From an uncultured Pseudomonadota bacterium (GTDB lineage: Bacteria; Pseudomonadota; Gammaproteobacteria; Steroidobacterales; Woeseiaceae): a stretch of 64,000 nucleotides of DNA. The stretch's first letter is position 1. Every line of letters starts with the position of its first letter. The position numbers and the translations under genes were made by a program. The notes beneath the pieces were generated by a model. It did no database searches. It was not told where the DNA came from and saw nothing but the letters and a program-made list of their open reading frames with translations. The stretch is taken from assembly GCA_913055625.1 (NCBI GenBank), contig CAJXJW010000001.1:186001-250000 (forward strand), written 5' to 3'. This document shows, piece by piece, positions 36,911 to 45,895 of the stretch.

Positions 36911-38440
36911 ATGCGCACGTACATACTGATCTCATGCGTGGCGATGGTCTGCCTCGCAGGCAACGTTCGCGCTGACGAGCCGCCGGGGTCGGCCGGGACC
37001 TACCACCGGGACTTGGATCCCGACGGCCAATTCGATGGCGCAGACGACGTGGGCGCGGTGCGCACGGCGGGCGTCCTGCGTTTCGATGCGGACAGGCAGC
37101 GGTACACCTTGTCCGGATCCGGCACGAACATGTGGGCCGCCGAGGACGAGTTCTTCTTCGTCTGGCGAAAGATGAGCGGCGACTTCATCGTGTCCGCGGA
37201 CGCGGCGTTCGAGGGCGAGGGCGTGGATCCGCATCGCAAGATGGGCTGGATCATTCGACGCGACCTCGACACGTCATCGCCCTACGTGGACGTGGCGCTG
37301 CACGGAGACGGCCTGACGTCGCTGCAATTCCGGCGCTCCGCGGGCGCCGAGACGGAGCAGTTCGAGTCGACAGTCAACGCACCGGACGTATTGCAGCTCG
37401 AACGCGATGGCGACCGTTTCGTCATGTCCGTGGCGAAAAAAGGCGAGGCGCTGACGAGTACGGAGCTGTCCGGCGTCGAGCTGCCCGACGAGGTTTACGT
37501 CGGGCTGTTCATCTGCGCGCACAACCCGGATGTCGTCGAAACGGGCACGTTCTCCAATGTGCGCATCACCGTTCCGGCCCCGGACGGCTTTCGCCCCTAC
37601 CAGGACTACTATGCAAGCCGGCTCGAGATCATGGACGTCGAAACGGGCCATCGCCGGGTCGTGCACACGACGCCGGATTCGATGCAGGCCCCCAACTGGA
37701 CGCGCGACGGCAAGGCGCTGATCTTTAATCGCAACGGGCGGCTGTACCGCTTCGACCTCGCCCGGGGTGCGGCCGAGGAGATCGACACGAATTTCGCCAT
37801 CCGCAACAACAATGATCACGCGTTGTCGTTCGACGGCTCGATGCTCGCGATCAGTCACCATTCCGAGGCGCACGGCGGCGACTCGATCGTCTACACGGTG
37901 CCGGTGGGCGGCGGGAAGCCGGAGCTCGTCACGCCGCAGGGCCCGTCCTATTTTCACGGCTGGTCACCGGACGGTCGCTGGCTGACGTACACCGGCGGCC
38001 GGGACGGGGCCTGGGACATCTACAAGACCCGGTCGGACGGCAGCGGTTCGGAGATCCGGCTGACCGAGCACGAGGCGCTCGACGACGGGTCGGAGTTTGC
38101 GCCCGACGGTGAGACTATCTTTTTCAATTCGTCGCGCAGTGGCCGCATGGAGCTGTGGCGGATGCGGGCCGACGGTACCGGCGAGCAACAGCTTACCGAC
38201 GACGAGTACAACAACTGGTTCCCGCACCCGTCGCCGGATGGCAAGCGCATCGTGTACCTGGCATACGGCCCGGATGTCGCTGCCGACGATCATCCGTGGT
38301 ACCGGCACGTTTACCTGGTGCTGCGGGACCTCTCGACGGGTGATTCGCGCGTCATTGCGAACCTGTACGGCGGGCAAGGCACGATCAACGTGCCGTCGTG
38401 GTCGCCGGACGGCCGCTACATCGCGTTCGTGTCGAACTGA
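36911..38440 (+). CDS. Exported TolB-like beta-propeller protein with laminin-G-like N-domain
   Basis: About 509 residues. AGGAGG lies six bases before ATG 36911 and three before ATG 36908, so 36911 is preferred; an ATG at 36890 overlapping the DUF2721 stop is a coupled alternative. After a signal peptide (ending NVRADE) comes a DUF1349-like concanavalin domain (FFFVWRKMSGDFIVSADAAFEG... MGWIIRRDLDTSSPYVDVALHGDG), then at least five PD40/WD40-like TolB blades (APNWTRDGKALIFNRNGRLYRFDL, WSPDGRWLTYTGGRDGAWDIYKT, PSWSPDGRYIAFVSN). It probably binds carbohydrate or protein in the periplasm. No catalytic residues could be assigned. Confidence 0.85.
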   Translation: MRTYILISCVAMVCLAGNVRADEPPGSAGTYHRDLDPDGQFDGADDVGAVRTAGVLRFDADRQRYTLSGSGTNMWAAEDEFFFVWRKMSGDFIVSADAAFEGEGVDPHRKMGWIIRRDLDTSSPYVDVALHGDGLTSLQFRRSAGAETEQFESTVNAPDVLQLERDGDRFVMSVAKKGEALTSTELSGVELPDEVYVGLFICAHNPDVVETGTFSNVRITVPAPDGFRPYQDYYASRLEIMDVETGHRRVVHTTPDSMQAPNWTRDGKALIFNRNGRLYRFDLARGAAEEIDTNFAIRNNNDHALSFDGSMLAISHHSEAHGGDSIVYTVPVGGGKPELVTPQGPSYFHGWSPDGRWLTYTGGRDGAWDIYKTRSDGSGSEIRLTEHEALDDGSEFAPDGETIFFNSSRSGRMELWRMRADGTGEQQLTDDEYNNWFPHPSPDGKRIVYLAYGPDVAADDHPWYRHVYLVLRDLSTGDSRVIANLYGGQGTINVPSWSPDGRYIAFVSN

Positions 38441-38462
38441 TGCCGTACAGCAGGGCGTGCTC

Positions 38463-38471
38463 TGCGATAAT
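38463..38471 (+). promoter_or_regulatory. Extended -10 promoter element before the thiolase gene
   Basis: TG-C-GATAAT has the extended -10 layout (TGn plus a five-of-six hexamer). No clear -35 is visible, as is common for extended -10 promoters. It lies 57 bases before the thiolase ATG, in the 88-base intergenic region. Confidence 0.45.
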
Positions 38472-38528
38472 CGCGTGATGGTGCGCCCCGTGCGGCAGCA
38501 CGACCGGACCCTCTAAGGAGCAAACAGC

Positions 38529-39737
38529 ATGCGTGAAGCCGTCATCGTATCCACCGCCCGTACGGCCCTGACCAAGTCTGTGAGGGGCACGTTCAACGAC
38601 ACGCACGGCGTCGTCATGGCCGCGCACGCACTGCGGCACGCAATGCAGCGCGCGGCGCTAGACCCGGCCGACGTCGAGGACGTCATACTGGGGTGTGGAC
38701 ATCCCGAGGGAGCGACCGGGTACAACATTGCGCGTAACGCGGCGATATCGGCCGGATGTCCCGTGACGACGTCGGGGTCCACGATTAACCGCTATTGCTC
38801 GTCCGGCCTGCAATCCATCGCGGTCGCGGCCGGGCGCGTCATCGGGGAGGGCGTGCCGGTGATGGCGGCGGGCGGGGTCGAGTCCATTTCCCTGGTGCAG
38901 CTGGGCGGACACTTCAACCGGTTTCACGCAACGGAAGACGCGCTGTCCGCGCGTATGCCGGCGTTGTGGATGAGCATGATCGAGACGGCGGAAATCGTCG
39001 CCGAGCGCTACGTCGTGTCGCGCGAGGCGCAGGACGCGTTTGCGCTGGAGAGCCAGCAACGCACGGCACGTGCGCAGGAAGGCGGCCTGTTCGCCGACGA
39101 GATCGTCGCGCTCGAGGCGCGCTGGAAGAAAGTGGATCGGGAAACCGGGGAGGAATCCTTCGAGATGCGCGTCGCGGACCGCGACGAGTGCAATCGCCCG
39201 GACACCACGGCGGAGGGCCTCGCCTCGCTGAAGCCGGTATTCCGCGACGGCCAGCAGGTGGCCGAAGGCCGGTATATCACCGCCGGCAACGCGAGCCAGC
39301 TCGCGGATGGCGCAAGCGCATGCATCGTCATGGAGGCGAAGGAGGCGGAGCGCCGCGGCCTCGAGCCGCTCGGTGCCTTTCGCGGATTTGCGGTGCACGG
39401 CTGCGAGCCGGACGAGATGGGCATCGGTCCGGTGTTTGCGGTACCGCGACTACTGGCCCGATACGGGCTGTCGGTCGACGACATCGACCTCTGGGAGCTC
39501 AACGAGGCCTTCGCGAGCCAGGCCGTATATTGCCGCGATCGCCTGGGCATCGACCCCGAAAAGGTCAACGTCAACGGCGGTTCAATATCGATCGGCCATC
39601 CTTACGGCATGACCGGTGCGCGTTGCACCGGCCACCTGCTGCTGGAGGGCCGCCGGCGCAAGGCGAAGTGGGGCGTCGTGACGATGTGCGTCGGCGGCGG
39701 CATGGGCGCTGCCGGCCTGTTCGAAGTTTTCCGGTGA
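38529..39737 (+). CDS. Acetyl-CoA acyltransferase (thiolase)
   Basis: A 402-residue thiolase that cleaves 3-ketoacyl-CoA with CoA, or condenses two acetyl-CoA. The nucleophile C90 is in [11 protein letters not shown]; the GHP histidine is in [15 protein letters not shown] and the second cysteine in [18 protein letters not shown] lies eight bases before ATG 38529. It has no adjacent beta-oxidation partner (FadB-type) gene. The sequence looks like the FadA/acetyl-CoA C-acyltransferase branch; degradative versus biosynthetic use cannot be fixed by eye. Confidence 0.95.
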   Translation: MREAVIVSTARTALTKSVRGTFNDTHGVVMAAHALRHAMQRAALDPADVEDVILGCGHPEGATGYNIARNAAISAGCPVTTSGSTINRYCSSGLQSIAVAAGRVIGEGVPVMAAGGVESISLVQLGGHFNRFHATEDALSARMPALWMSMIETAEIVAERYVVSREAQDAFALESQQRTARAQEGGLFADEIVALEARWKKVDRETGEESFEMRVADRDECNRPDTTAEGLASLKPVFRDGQQVAEGRYITAGNASQLADGASACIVMEAKEAERRGLEPLGAFRGFAVHGCEPDEMGIGPVFAVPRLLARYGLSVDDIDLWELNEAFASQAVYCRDRLGIDPEKVNVNGGSISIGHPYGMTGARCTGHLLLEGRRRKAKWGVVTMCVGGGMGAAGLFEVFR

Positions 39738-39845
39738 CGTTCGCGACGACGGGTTTCGCCGCAATCATCCCCGGGCCAGTGAGCCACCGGCCGGCGTAAG
39801 CGGCGGCGTTTCTCCCGACCAGGCGGCGTCTGGACGCGCCGCAAA

Positions 39846-39889
39846 ACAGCACGCGGTCTCAGCCTCGCACCAATGTGGTGCCGTGCTGT
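39846..39889. terminator. Nested hairpin downstream of the thiolase gene
   Basis: Outer arms ACAGCACG (39846-39853) and CGTGCTGT (39882-39889) enclose an inner stem GCACCA-ATG-TGGTGC (39867-39881). It lies in the 205-base gap before otsB. There is no T-run, so it is a possible terminator or a leader structure for the trehalose genes. Confidence 0.4.
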
Positions 39890-39942
39890 GGCCGCTCAGA
39901 ATCGCATGCGACAGCGCCGTGTTTGCACGGTAGAGTAAGTGC

Positions 39943-40686
39943 ATGGAACGACCGCCGGTCACGCTCGACGCCGCAAATGCGGCGCTCTTTCTCGACGTCG
40001 ATGGAACCCTGCTCGATTTCGCCGACCACCCCGATGACGTCGCCGCCGACGCCGACCTGAAAGCGCTGCTCGGGGGCCTGCACCAACGCGTCGGTGGCGC
40101 GCTTGCGCTCGTCAGCGGGCGCACGATCGCTTCGCTCGACCGGATATTTGCGCCATTGTGCCTTCCCGCCGCGGGAGGCCACGGCGTCGAACTCCGGGCC
40201 GATGGCGCCGGCACCGTGCCAGCCGCCGTGCACCATTTGCCCGACGAGGTGCTGACCGCGCTCGAGAAATTCGCGTCGGCCCACGACGGCGTGCTGGTGG
40301 AGATCAAGCCGGGCGGCGCGGCATTGCACTACCGCCGCGCGCCGCACCTCGAACGGCAATGCCGGGAACGGGTCCTGTCACTGATGGAACACCGCCTCAC
40401 CGAGTTTCGCGTGCTCGACGGCAACATGGTGCTGGAGGTTGCGCCGGCCGCGGCGAACAAGGGTGAAGCCATCCTCGCCTTGCTGCACGCCCCGGCCTTT
40501 GCCGGCCGGCGGCCCGTTTTTCTCGGCGACGACGTAACCGACGAGGACGGCTTTCGGGCGGTGAACGCGGTCGGCGGCCTGTCGATCCGGGTGGGCGCGC
40601 GGCCGGGCAGCGTCGCGCAGTATGTCGTCGACGATACCGACCACGTGCGCCGGTGGCTGGCGCAGGCGCTCGACGGCCGGGCATGA
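39943..40686 (+). CDS. otsB: Trehalose-6-phosphate phosphatase
   Basis: A 247-residue HAD-superfamily phosphatase making trehalose from trehalose 6-phosphate. HAD motif I is DVDGT with the nucleophile D18 and acid/base D20 (ALFLDVDGTLLDF); LVSGR is motif II; the lysine in VEIKPGG and LGDDVTDEDGF (motif IV) follow. Length is typical. It is first of a three-gene unit in the order otsB - GH15 - otsA, in which the neighbouring stops and starts touch or overlap. The 5' region has no obvious ribosome site. Confidence 0.95.
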   Translation: MERPPVTLDAANAALFLDVDGTLLDFADHPDDVAADADLKALLGGLHQRVGGALALVSGRTIASLDRIFAPLCLPAAGGHGVELRADGAGTVPAAVHHLPDEVLTALEKFASAHDGVLVEIKPGGAALHYRRAPHLERQCRERVLSLMEHRLTEFRVLDGNMVLEVAPAAANKGEAILALLHAPAFAGRRPVFLGDDVTDEDGFRAVNAVGGLSIRVGARPGSVAQYVVDDTDHVRRWLAQALDGRA

Positions 40687-40687
40687 C

Positions 40688-42496
40688 ATGACCAAGGGAG
40701 ACGAATCGTTGACCAACCTTGATGTCGGCGTGATTGGCAACTGCCAGGTCGCGTCCCTGATCGACGCGGATGCCACGATGGTATGGACGTGCCTGCCGCA
40801 ACTCGACTCCGACCCGGTGTTCTGTCGGCTGCTGCGGGCGGCCGGCGAGGAGGGACTGCCAGGGTACTTCGGTATCGAACTCGTCGACCAGGAACGCAGC
40901 GAGCAGGAATACCTCGTCAACACGGCAGTCCTCGTAACGACCCTCTACGACCGCCACGGCGGCGCAATCCGCGTGACCGATTTCGCGCCGCGTTACCATT
41001 ACGTCGGGCGAATGTTCGCGCCGATGATGCTGCTCCGGCGTGTCGAGCCGGTGTCTGGCAGTCCCCGCATACGCATCCGGCTGCGCCCGGCCCGCGACTA
41101 CGGCGCCGCGGCCTGCGATGTCGCCAAGGGCAGCAACCACATCAGCTATCGGTGCAGCGACACGGTGCTGCGCCTGACCACCAACGCGTCCCTGACGCAC
41201 GTGATCGAGGAAGCCACGTTCCTGCTGGATCGACAGGTCTTTCTGGTGCTCGGCCCCGACGAGACGATCGCCGAGTCACCGGGCGACACGTTTTACCAGC
41301 ATTACCGGGCGACGAAGCAGTACTGGCAGGACTTCTCGCGCAGCCTGTCGATCCCCTTCGAATGGCAGGAGGCCGTGATCCGCGCCGCGATCACGCTCAA
41401 GTTGTGCACGTTCGAGGACACCGGCGCGGTCGTCGCGGCGTTGACGACGTCAGTGCCGGAGGCGGCGAACAGCGGCCGCAACTGGGATTACCGCTTCTGC
41501 TGGCTGCGCGACAGTTACTTCGTCGTGCAGGCGCTGAACCGCCTCGGCGCGACGAAGACGATGCAGCAGTACCTGCGCTACATCATGAACATTGCCGCCG
41601 ATGCCGGCGACGAGGAGTTGAAGCCCTTGTACGGCATCAGCGGGCGTTCGAACATGGAAGAGGTGATCGTCGAGTCGCTGTCCGGGTACCAGGGCATGCC
41701 GCCGGTAAGGCGTGGCAACCAGGCCTACGAGCAGAAGCAGCATGACGTGTACGGCGCGACGGTGCTCGCAAGCACACAGCTCTTCTTTGACACGCGGCTG
41801 ATCGAGGCCGGTACGGACGCGGAGTTCCGTCGGCTCGAGGTGCTGGGGGAATGGGCGAAGCGCAAGTACGACCAGCCCGACGCGGGGTTGTGGGAATACC
41901 GCGGGAGGGCGCGCGTGCACACATTCTCGAGCGTGATGTGCTGGGCCGCGTGCGACCGGCTGGCGAAGATCGCGGAACGGCTCGGCCACGCCGACCGGGC
42001 AGCGTACTGGCGCGACGCGGCCGGCGGTATGCGCGAGCACATCCTGAAGGCGGCCTGGGACGACCGGCAGAAGGCTTATACCGAGAGCTTCGGCCGGCCG
42101 GAGATGGACGCGAGCCTGCTGACGATGCACCAGCTCGGTATCCTCGAGGCCGACGATCCGCGCTTCGTCTCGACCGTTGAGTGCATCGGCAAGCACCTTC
42201 TGCGCGGCAAGTACATGTTTCGCTACGTCGCCGCCGACGATTTCGGCGAGCCGGAGAATGCGTTCAATATCTGCACGTTCTGGTACATCGACGCCCTGGC
42301 CAGCATCGGCCGCCTGGACGAAGCGCGCGAGCTGTTCGAGAACATGCTGGCCATGCGCAACCCGCTCGGCTTGTTGTCGGAAGACATCGACCCGCGGACC
42401 GGCGCCTTGTGGGGGAACTTCCCGCAGACTTACAGCATGGCGGGTATCATCAATGCGGCCGTCCGCCTGAGTCGCCCCTGGGAGCATGCCTGGTGA
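40688..42496 (+). CDS. GH15-family glycosidase (trehalase/glucoamylase-like)
   Basis: About 602 residues from ATG 40688, or about 595 from TTG 40709, which has AAGGGAG eight bases upstream and gives the family N-terminus (LTNLDVGVIGNCQVASLIDADATMVWTCLPQLDSDPVF). An N-terminal beta-sandwich (about 1-250) precedes the (alpha/alpha)6 barrel, with NSGRNWDYRFCWLRDSYFVVQAL (substrate and catalytic region) and LSEDIDPRTGALWGNFPQTYSMAGIINAA (second acidic region). Family GH15 contains glucoamylases and bacterial trehalases; placement between otsB and otsA favours trehalose turnover. It is cytoplasmic (no signal peptide). Its stop overlaps the otsA GTG start. Confidence 0.9.
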   Translation: MTKGDESLTNLDVGVIGNCQVASLIDADATMVWTCLPQLDSDPVFCRLLRAAGEEGLPGYFGIELVDQERSEQEYLVNTAVLVTTLYDRHGGAIRVTDFAPRYHYVGRMFAPMMLLRRVEPVSGSPRIRIRLRPARDYGAAACDVAKGSNHISYRCSDTVLRLTTNASLTHVIEEATFLLDRQVFLVLGPDETIAESPGDTFYQHYRATKQYWQDFSRSLSIPFEWQEAVIRAAITLKLCTFEDTGAVVAALTTSVPEAANSGRNWDYRFCWLRDSYFVVQALNRLGATKTMQQYLRYIMNIAADAGDEELKPLYGISGRSNMEEVIVESLSGYQGMPPVRRGNQAYEQKQHDVYGATVLASTQLFFDTRLIEAGTDAEFRRLEVLGEWAKRKYDQPDAGLWEYRGRARVHTFSSVMCWAACDRLAKIAERLGHADRAAYWRDAAGGMREHILKAAWDDRQKAYTESFGRPEMDASLLTMHQLGILEADDPRFVSTVECIGKHLLRGKYMFRYVAADDFGEPENAFNICTFWYIDALASIGRLDEARELFENMLAMRNPLGLLSEDIDPRTGALWGNFPQTYSMAGIINAAVRLSRPWEHAW

Positions 42497-43911
42497 CCGA
42501 CAAGTCCGACCGACGCCTTATCATCGTCTCGAACCGTGTCGCGATGCCGCGCAAGAACGGTGCGGCGGCCGGCGGATTGACGGTCGGTATCCTGGCGGCA
42601 CTGAAGGACCAGGGCGGCGTGTGGTTCGGATGGAACGGCAGGCTCACGGACCGGGAATCCGGGCCGCCCGACATCGTCACGCGGGACAATATCGATTTCG
42701 CGACGATCTCGCTGAACCAGGCCGACTACGAGCAGTACTACAACGGCTACAGCAACAAGGTGTTGTGGCCCGTGTGCCACTATCTCCTCGACTTCATCCA
42801 GTATGACGCGGCGGACTTCGACGGCTATCGGCGGGTCAACGCGCTGTTCGCCCGCAAGCTGGCATCGATACTCGAGCCGGACGACATCATCTGGGTGCAC
42901 GACTATCACCTGATCCCGCTCGCCGCCGAGCTGCGCGCGGCCGGGTTCGACAACCCGATCGGCTTTTTCCTGCACGTGCCGTTCCCGAGCTACGAGGCGC
43001 TGCGGGCCGTGCCGGGCCACGACTACCTGTTGCGCACGCTTTGTGCGTACGACGTGATCGGCTTCCACACGCCGCGCGATCTCGCGGCGTTCAAGACCTG
43101 CCTCAGCGAGCCCGTCGTCGACGCGGAGCCCTTGTCCGACAACCGGGTCGCGGTGGCCGGTGGCGAACTGATCGCGGACGTGTTCCCGATCGGCGTGGAC
43201 GTCGACGACATCGTAGAGCTTGCCGGCAAGGCGCAAGGCTCGAAAAAGCTGCGGTCGATGGTCGAGAGCCTGAACGGCCGCGAGCTGATCATCGGCGTCG
43301 ACCGTCTCGACTACAGCAAAGGCCTGACGCAGCGACTACTGTCCTACGAACGCCTGCTCGAGAAGTATCCGAACGCGCAGAACGACCTCGTGCTGATGCA
43401 GATTGCGCCGCCGACGCGTACCGGCGTGCGTACCTACGACGAGATCCGCTCGGAACTGGAGCAAACGTCCGGCCGGATCAACGGTCGCTTCTCCGAGGCG
43501 GATTGGGTGCCGATCCGGTACCTGAACAAGGGCATCGATCGCAAGACGCTGATGGGCATGTTCCGGCACGCCGCCGTCGGCGTTGTGACCCCGGTGCGTG
43601 ACGGCATGAATCTCGTGGCCAAGGAATATATCGCGGCACAGGACCCGGCGGATCCGGGCGTGCTCGTCTTGTCGGGCCTGGCGGGCGCCGCGTGCGAGCT
43701 CGACCAGGCCATCATCGTGAATCCCTATGACCGGGACGAGGTTGCCGACGGCATAGCGCATGCGCTGAACATGCCGCTCGAGGAACGCCGGGAACGGCAC
43801 GCGTCGATGCTTGCGACGCTGCGCCAGAACGACATTACCGCGTGGCGAACGCGCTTCGTCGACGCGCTGCTCTCCCGCACTCACCGAGGCGCCGCGCCGG
43901 GTGTCGCATAG
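42493..43911 (+). CDS. otsA: Alpha,alpha-trehalose-phosphate synthase (GT20)
   Basis: A 472-residue retaining glycosyltransferase making trehalose 6-phosphate from UDP-glucose (or ADP-glucose) and glucose 6-phosphate. The start is GTG 42493, overlapping the upstream stop by four bases (GTGA), and the protein then reads MTDKSDRRLIIVSNRVAMPRKNGAAAGGL. Donor and acceptor residues are in the standard blocks: WVHDYHLIPLAAELR, GFFLHVPFPSYEAL, GVDRLDYSKGLTQRL (Arg and Lys contacting phosphate) and TPVRDGMNLVAKEY (Asp-Gly-Met loop). The product is used by OtsB; trehalose protects against osmotic and desiccation stress. It is convergent with the flavoprotein gene six bases away. Confidence 0.96.
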   Translation: MTDKSDRRLIIVSNRVAMPRKNGAAAGGLTVGILAALKDQGGVWFGWNGRLTDRESGPPDIVTRDNIDFATISLNQADYEQYYNGYSNKVLWPVCHYLLDFIQYDAADFDGYRRVNALFARKLASILEPDDIIWVHDYHLIPLAAELRAAGFDNPIGFFLHVPFPSYEALRAVPGHDYLLRTLCAYDVIGFHTPRDLAAFKTCLSEPVVDAEPLSDNRVAVAGGELIADVFPIGVDVDDIVELAGKAQGSKKLRSMVESLNGRELIIGVDRLDYSKGLTQRLLSYERLLEKYPNAQNDLVLMQIAPPTRTGVRTYDEIRSELEQTSGRINGRFSEADWVPIRYLNKGIDRKTLMGMFRHAAVGVVTPVRDGMNLVAKEYIAAQDPADPGVLVLSGLAGAACELDQAIIVNPYDRDEVADGIAHALNMPLEERRERHASMLATLRQNDITAWRTRFVDALLSRTHRGAAPGVA

Positions 43912-43917
43912 CCGGCG

Positions 43918-45762
43918 CTACGCGTCGGCGTTCCGCGCCAGGAGTTCATGTACTGCGCGATGCGCCTCGCTGATGGCCGTGTTCGTGTCGGCGGACGCGC
44001 CGGCGTCGGAATTCGCGATCGCGATACGTCCGACGGGCTGCCGCCCGACAATCCACGGCGGCTGATCGCCGGGGCCGCGCTTTGGCTCCCACAGCAATGT
44101 CGGATTGTACGCGTAGCCGTGTGACCAGCGATTGACCGTGATGCCGGCGATGTCCCGTTCGACGTCAAAGCCGGACGCGCCGAGCGCGCTGTCGAGCTGG
44201 TTGAAAACGTGTTGCTCGTAGGTCGCGAACGGCATGCCGAGCAGTTGCCGCCGGCCCGCACGCCATTGTTCGGGGCCACTGATGTCCTGGAAGTACGGCA
44301 CGTGGCACATGTGCAGCACCATCGGGTCGTCAGGGGAAGCGCCGAAGCGGTAATCGCCGATCGACACCGGGTAATCCAGTTCGACCTGTTTGTAGAAGTC
44401 GCGCGTGTAGTAGACGAAGGACACGTCGAGGTCGGCGAACGCGCGCCAGTGCCGCGCCATTACCTTCGTGTAGACGAGGGGTACCTTGACGGCCTTGCCC
44501 AGCGCGGCGGCCTGTGCCGCCGGAAGGTCGGGGCACAGGTACGGAATCGCGGCGTTGTAGCAGGCCATCACGCAATTGGACGCGCGAACCGTGCGGCTCT
44601 TGCCGCCGGTGACGGCGGTAACGTCGACGTGCCGGCCGTCGGACGTGTGTCGGACGTCGACGACGGTCGAATTAAGGCGCAGCCGGACGTCCGCATCGGC
44701 CGCATCGAGGCGCGCGTAGTCGACGCGCGCCGTCACGACATCTTCCATGGTCGTGCCGGGCACGGCATCGGGACGCAGTGCCCGCACGAGCAGGCGCGCC
44801 ACCGAGGCATTGCCGTCCGGGAAATGGAAGATGTACGGCTCGTCGCCGCGATGCCCGACGCGCGGCATCGTGTGCGCGAGACCCGGCATGCCGCCGCCGT
44901 CGTCGTAGGCCTGCACCTGGATGGCCGGGATCTCCTCGATGCCGACGCACCAGAAGCTGATGCCCCAGCGCCGGTACATCTCGAGCACCTGCGCATCGAC
45001 ACGCGCGTGGTCTTTCAGGAAGTCGAAGTAGCTGGTCCGCGACAGGACGTCCCGTTTCTCGGCGAGGCTCAGGCCCGGCAGGTAGTCGCGCTCTTCGGTG
45101 AAGACGCGAACGAGGTCCGCGCGGGCTTGCTCGCTCATCGGGGTCCGCCGGACGAAGTCTTCCCAGGGCACGCTCCCGTAGCCGGTGGCCAGCGCGCTTC
45201 GGCCGTAGGTCGCCGCGTCGTAGTACACCGCCTTGCCCATCGAGGCGTACAGCGACTGGTCGTAGTACTCGTAGAAGCGCTGCACGTCGACGCCGATGTC
45301 GCGGAGCAGGCGCTTCGCGACGGCACTGTAGGCCGACGGTGTGTCGATGGACTCGGTGCCGCCGTAACCGATGCGCGTTCGCCCGTTCACGCGGAACTCG
45401 TTGCGCTTCGCGTGGCCGCCGAAATCGTCGTGGTTGTCGAGCAGCAGGATGCGCGCGCCCGGGTTCGCCTGGCGGTAGAAGTGCGCGGCAGCGAGGCCGC
45501 TGATGCCCGCGCCGACGACGACGAGATCGTAGCGTTCCGATGGTGACGTCGCGGGCCAGGTTTCGCCGCTGACGCGCGCGTGCATCGTCTCCCAGGCGCC
45601 GTCGTGGCTGCCGCGCAGCCCCGTCAGCGCCGGTGGGTAGTAGCCCTCGGGCAATGCCGCGCCAAACAGGTCGGACCAGGGCGTGAGCGCCGCGGCGCCG
45701 ATGGCGAGCGGGGTGCCGTTCAGGAAGTCGCGGCGAGTGATGCGAGGGGTGCGGCGTTTCAT
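43918..45762 (-). CDS. Tat-exported FAD-dependent oxidoreductase, spermidine dehydrogenase-like
   Basis: A 614-residue flavoprotein. The N-terminus RRTPRITRRDFLNG is a twin-arginine signal, so it folds with FAD before export. The dinucleotide motif VVVGAGISGLAAAHFYRQ and the following DNHDDFGGHAKRNEF are those of amine-oxidase-like enzymes. Overall length and blocks (RTRIGYGGTESIDTP, YDDGGGMPGLAHTMPR, YIFHFPDGNASVARLLVRALRPDAVPG, HGYAYNPTLLWEP) resemble SpdH-type spermidine dehydrogenase, which cleaves polyamines. It is divergent from a di-haem cytochrome-like gene that could accept its electrons. The substrate is inferred only. Confidence 0.85.
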   Translation of the reverse strand: MKRRTPRITRRDFLNGTPLAIGAAALTPWSDLFGAALPEGYYPPALTGLRGSHDGAWETMHARVSGETWPATSPSERYDLVVVGAGISGLAAAHFYRQANPGARILLLDNHDDFGGHAKRNEFRVNGRTRIGYGGTESIDTPSAYSAVAKRLLRDIGVDVQRFYEYYDQSLYASMGKAVYYDAATYGRSALATGYGSVPWEDFVRRTPMSEQARADLVRVFTEERDYLPGLSLAEKRDVLSRTSYFDFLKDHARVDAQVLEMYRRWGISFWCVGIEEIPAIQVQAYDDGGGMPGLAHTMPRVGHRGDEPYIFHFPDGNASVARLLVRALRPDAVPGTTMEDVVTARVDYARLDAADADVRLRLNSTVVDVRHTSDGRHVDVTAVTGGKSRTVRASNCVMACYNAAIPYLCPDLPAAQAAALGKAVKVPLVYTKVMARHWRAFADLDVSFVYYTRDFYKQVELDYPVSIGDYRFGASPDDPMVLHMCHVPYFQDISGPEQWRAGRRQLLGMPFATYEQHVFNQLDSALGASGFDVERDIAGITVNRWSHGYAYNPTLLWEPKRGPGDQPPWIVGRQPVGRIAIANSDAGASADTNTAISEAHRAVHELLARNADA

Positions 45763-45768
45763 GCGTGC

Positions 45769-45774
45769 AGTATA
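45769..45774 (-). promoter_or_regulatory. -10 element seven bases from the flavoprotein start (possible leaderless mRNA)
   Basis: On the minus strand TATACT ends six bases before the ATG at 45762, and no Shine-Dalgarno sequence lies between. Transcription would begin at or next to the start codon. No good -35 hexamer is evident. Confidence 0.4.
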
Positions 45775-45895
45775 CGCGCTGTCCGCGCCCGGGTTTCTGG
45801 ACGAGCCGGCGGTTTATTCCGCGCGCAGGGCCTGCGATCGCCGCCTAGGCTGTGTTGTGCCGCAACGGACGCGGCAGCCTACAAGGAGATCCGAC

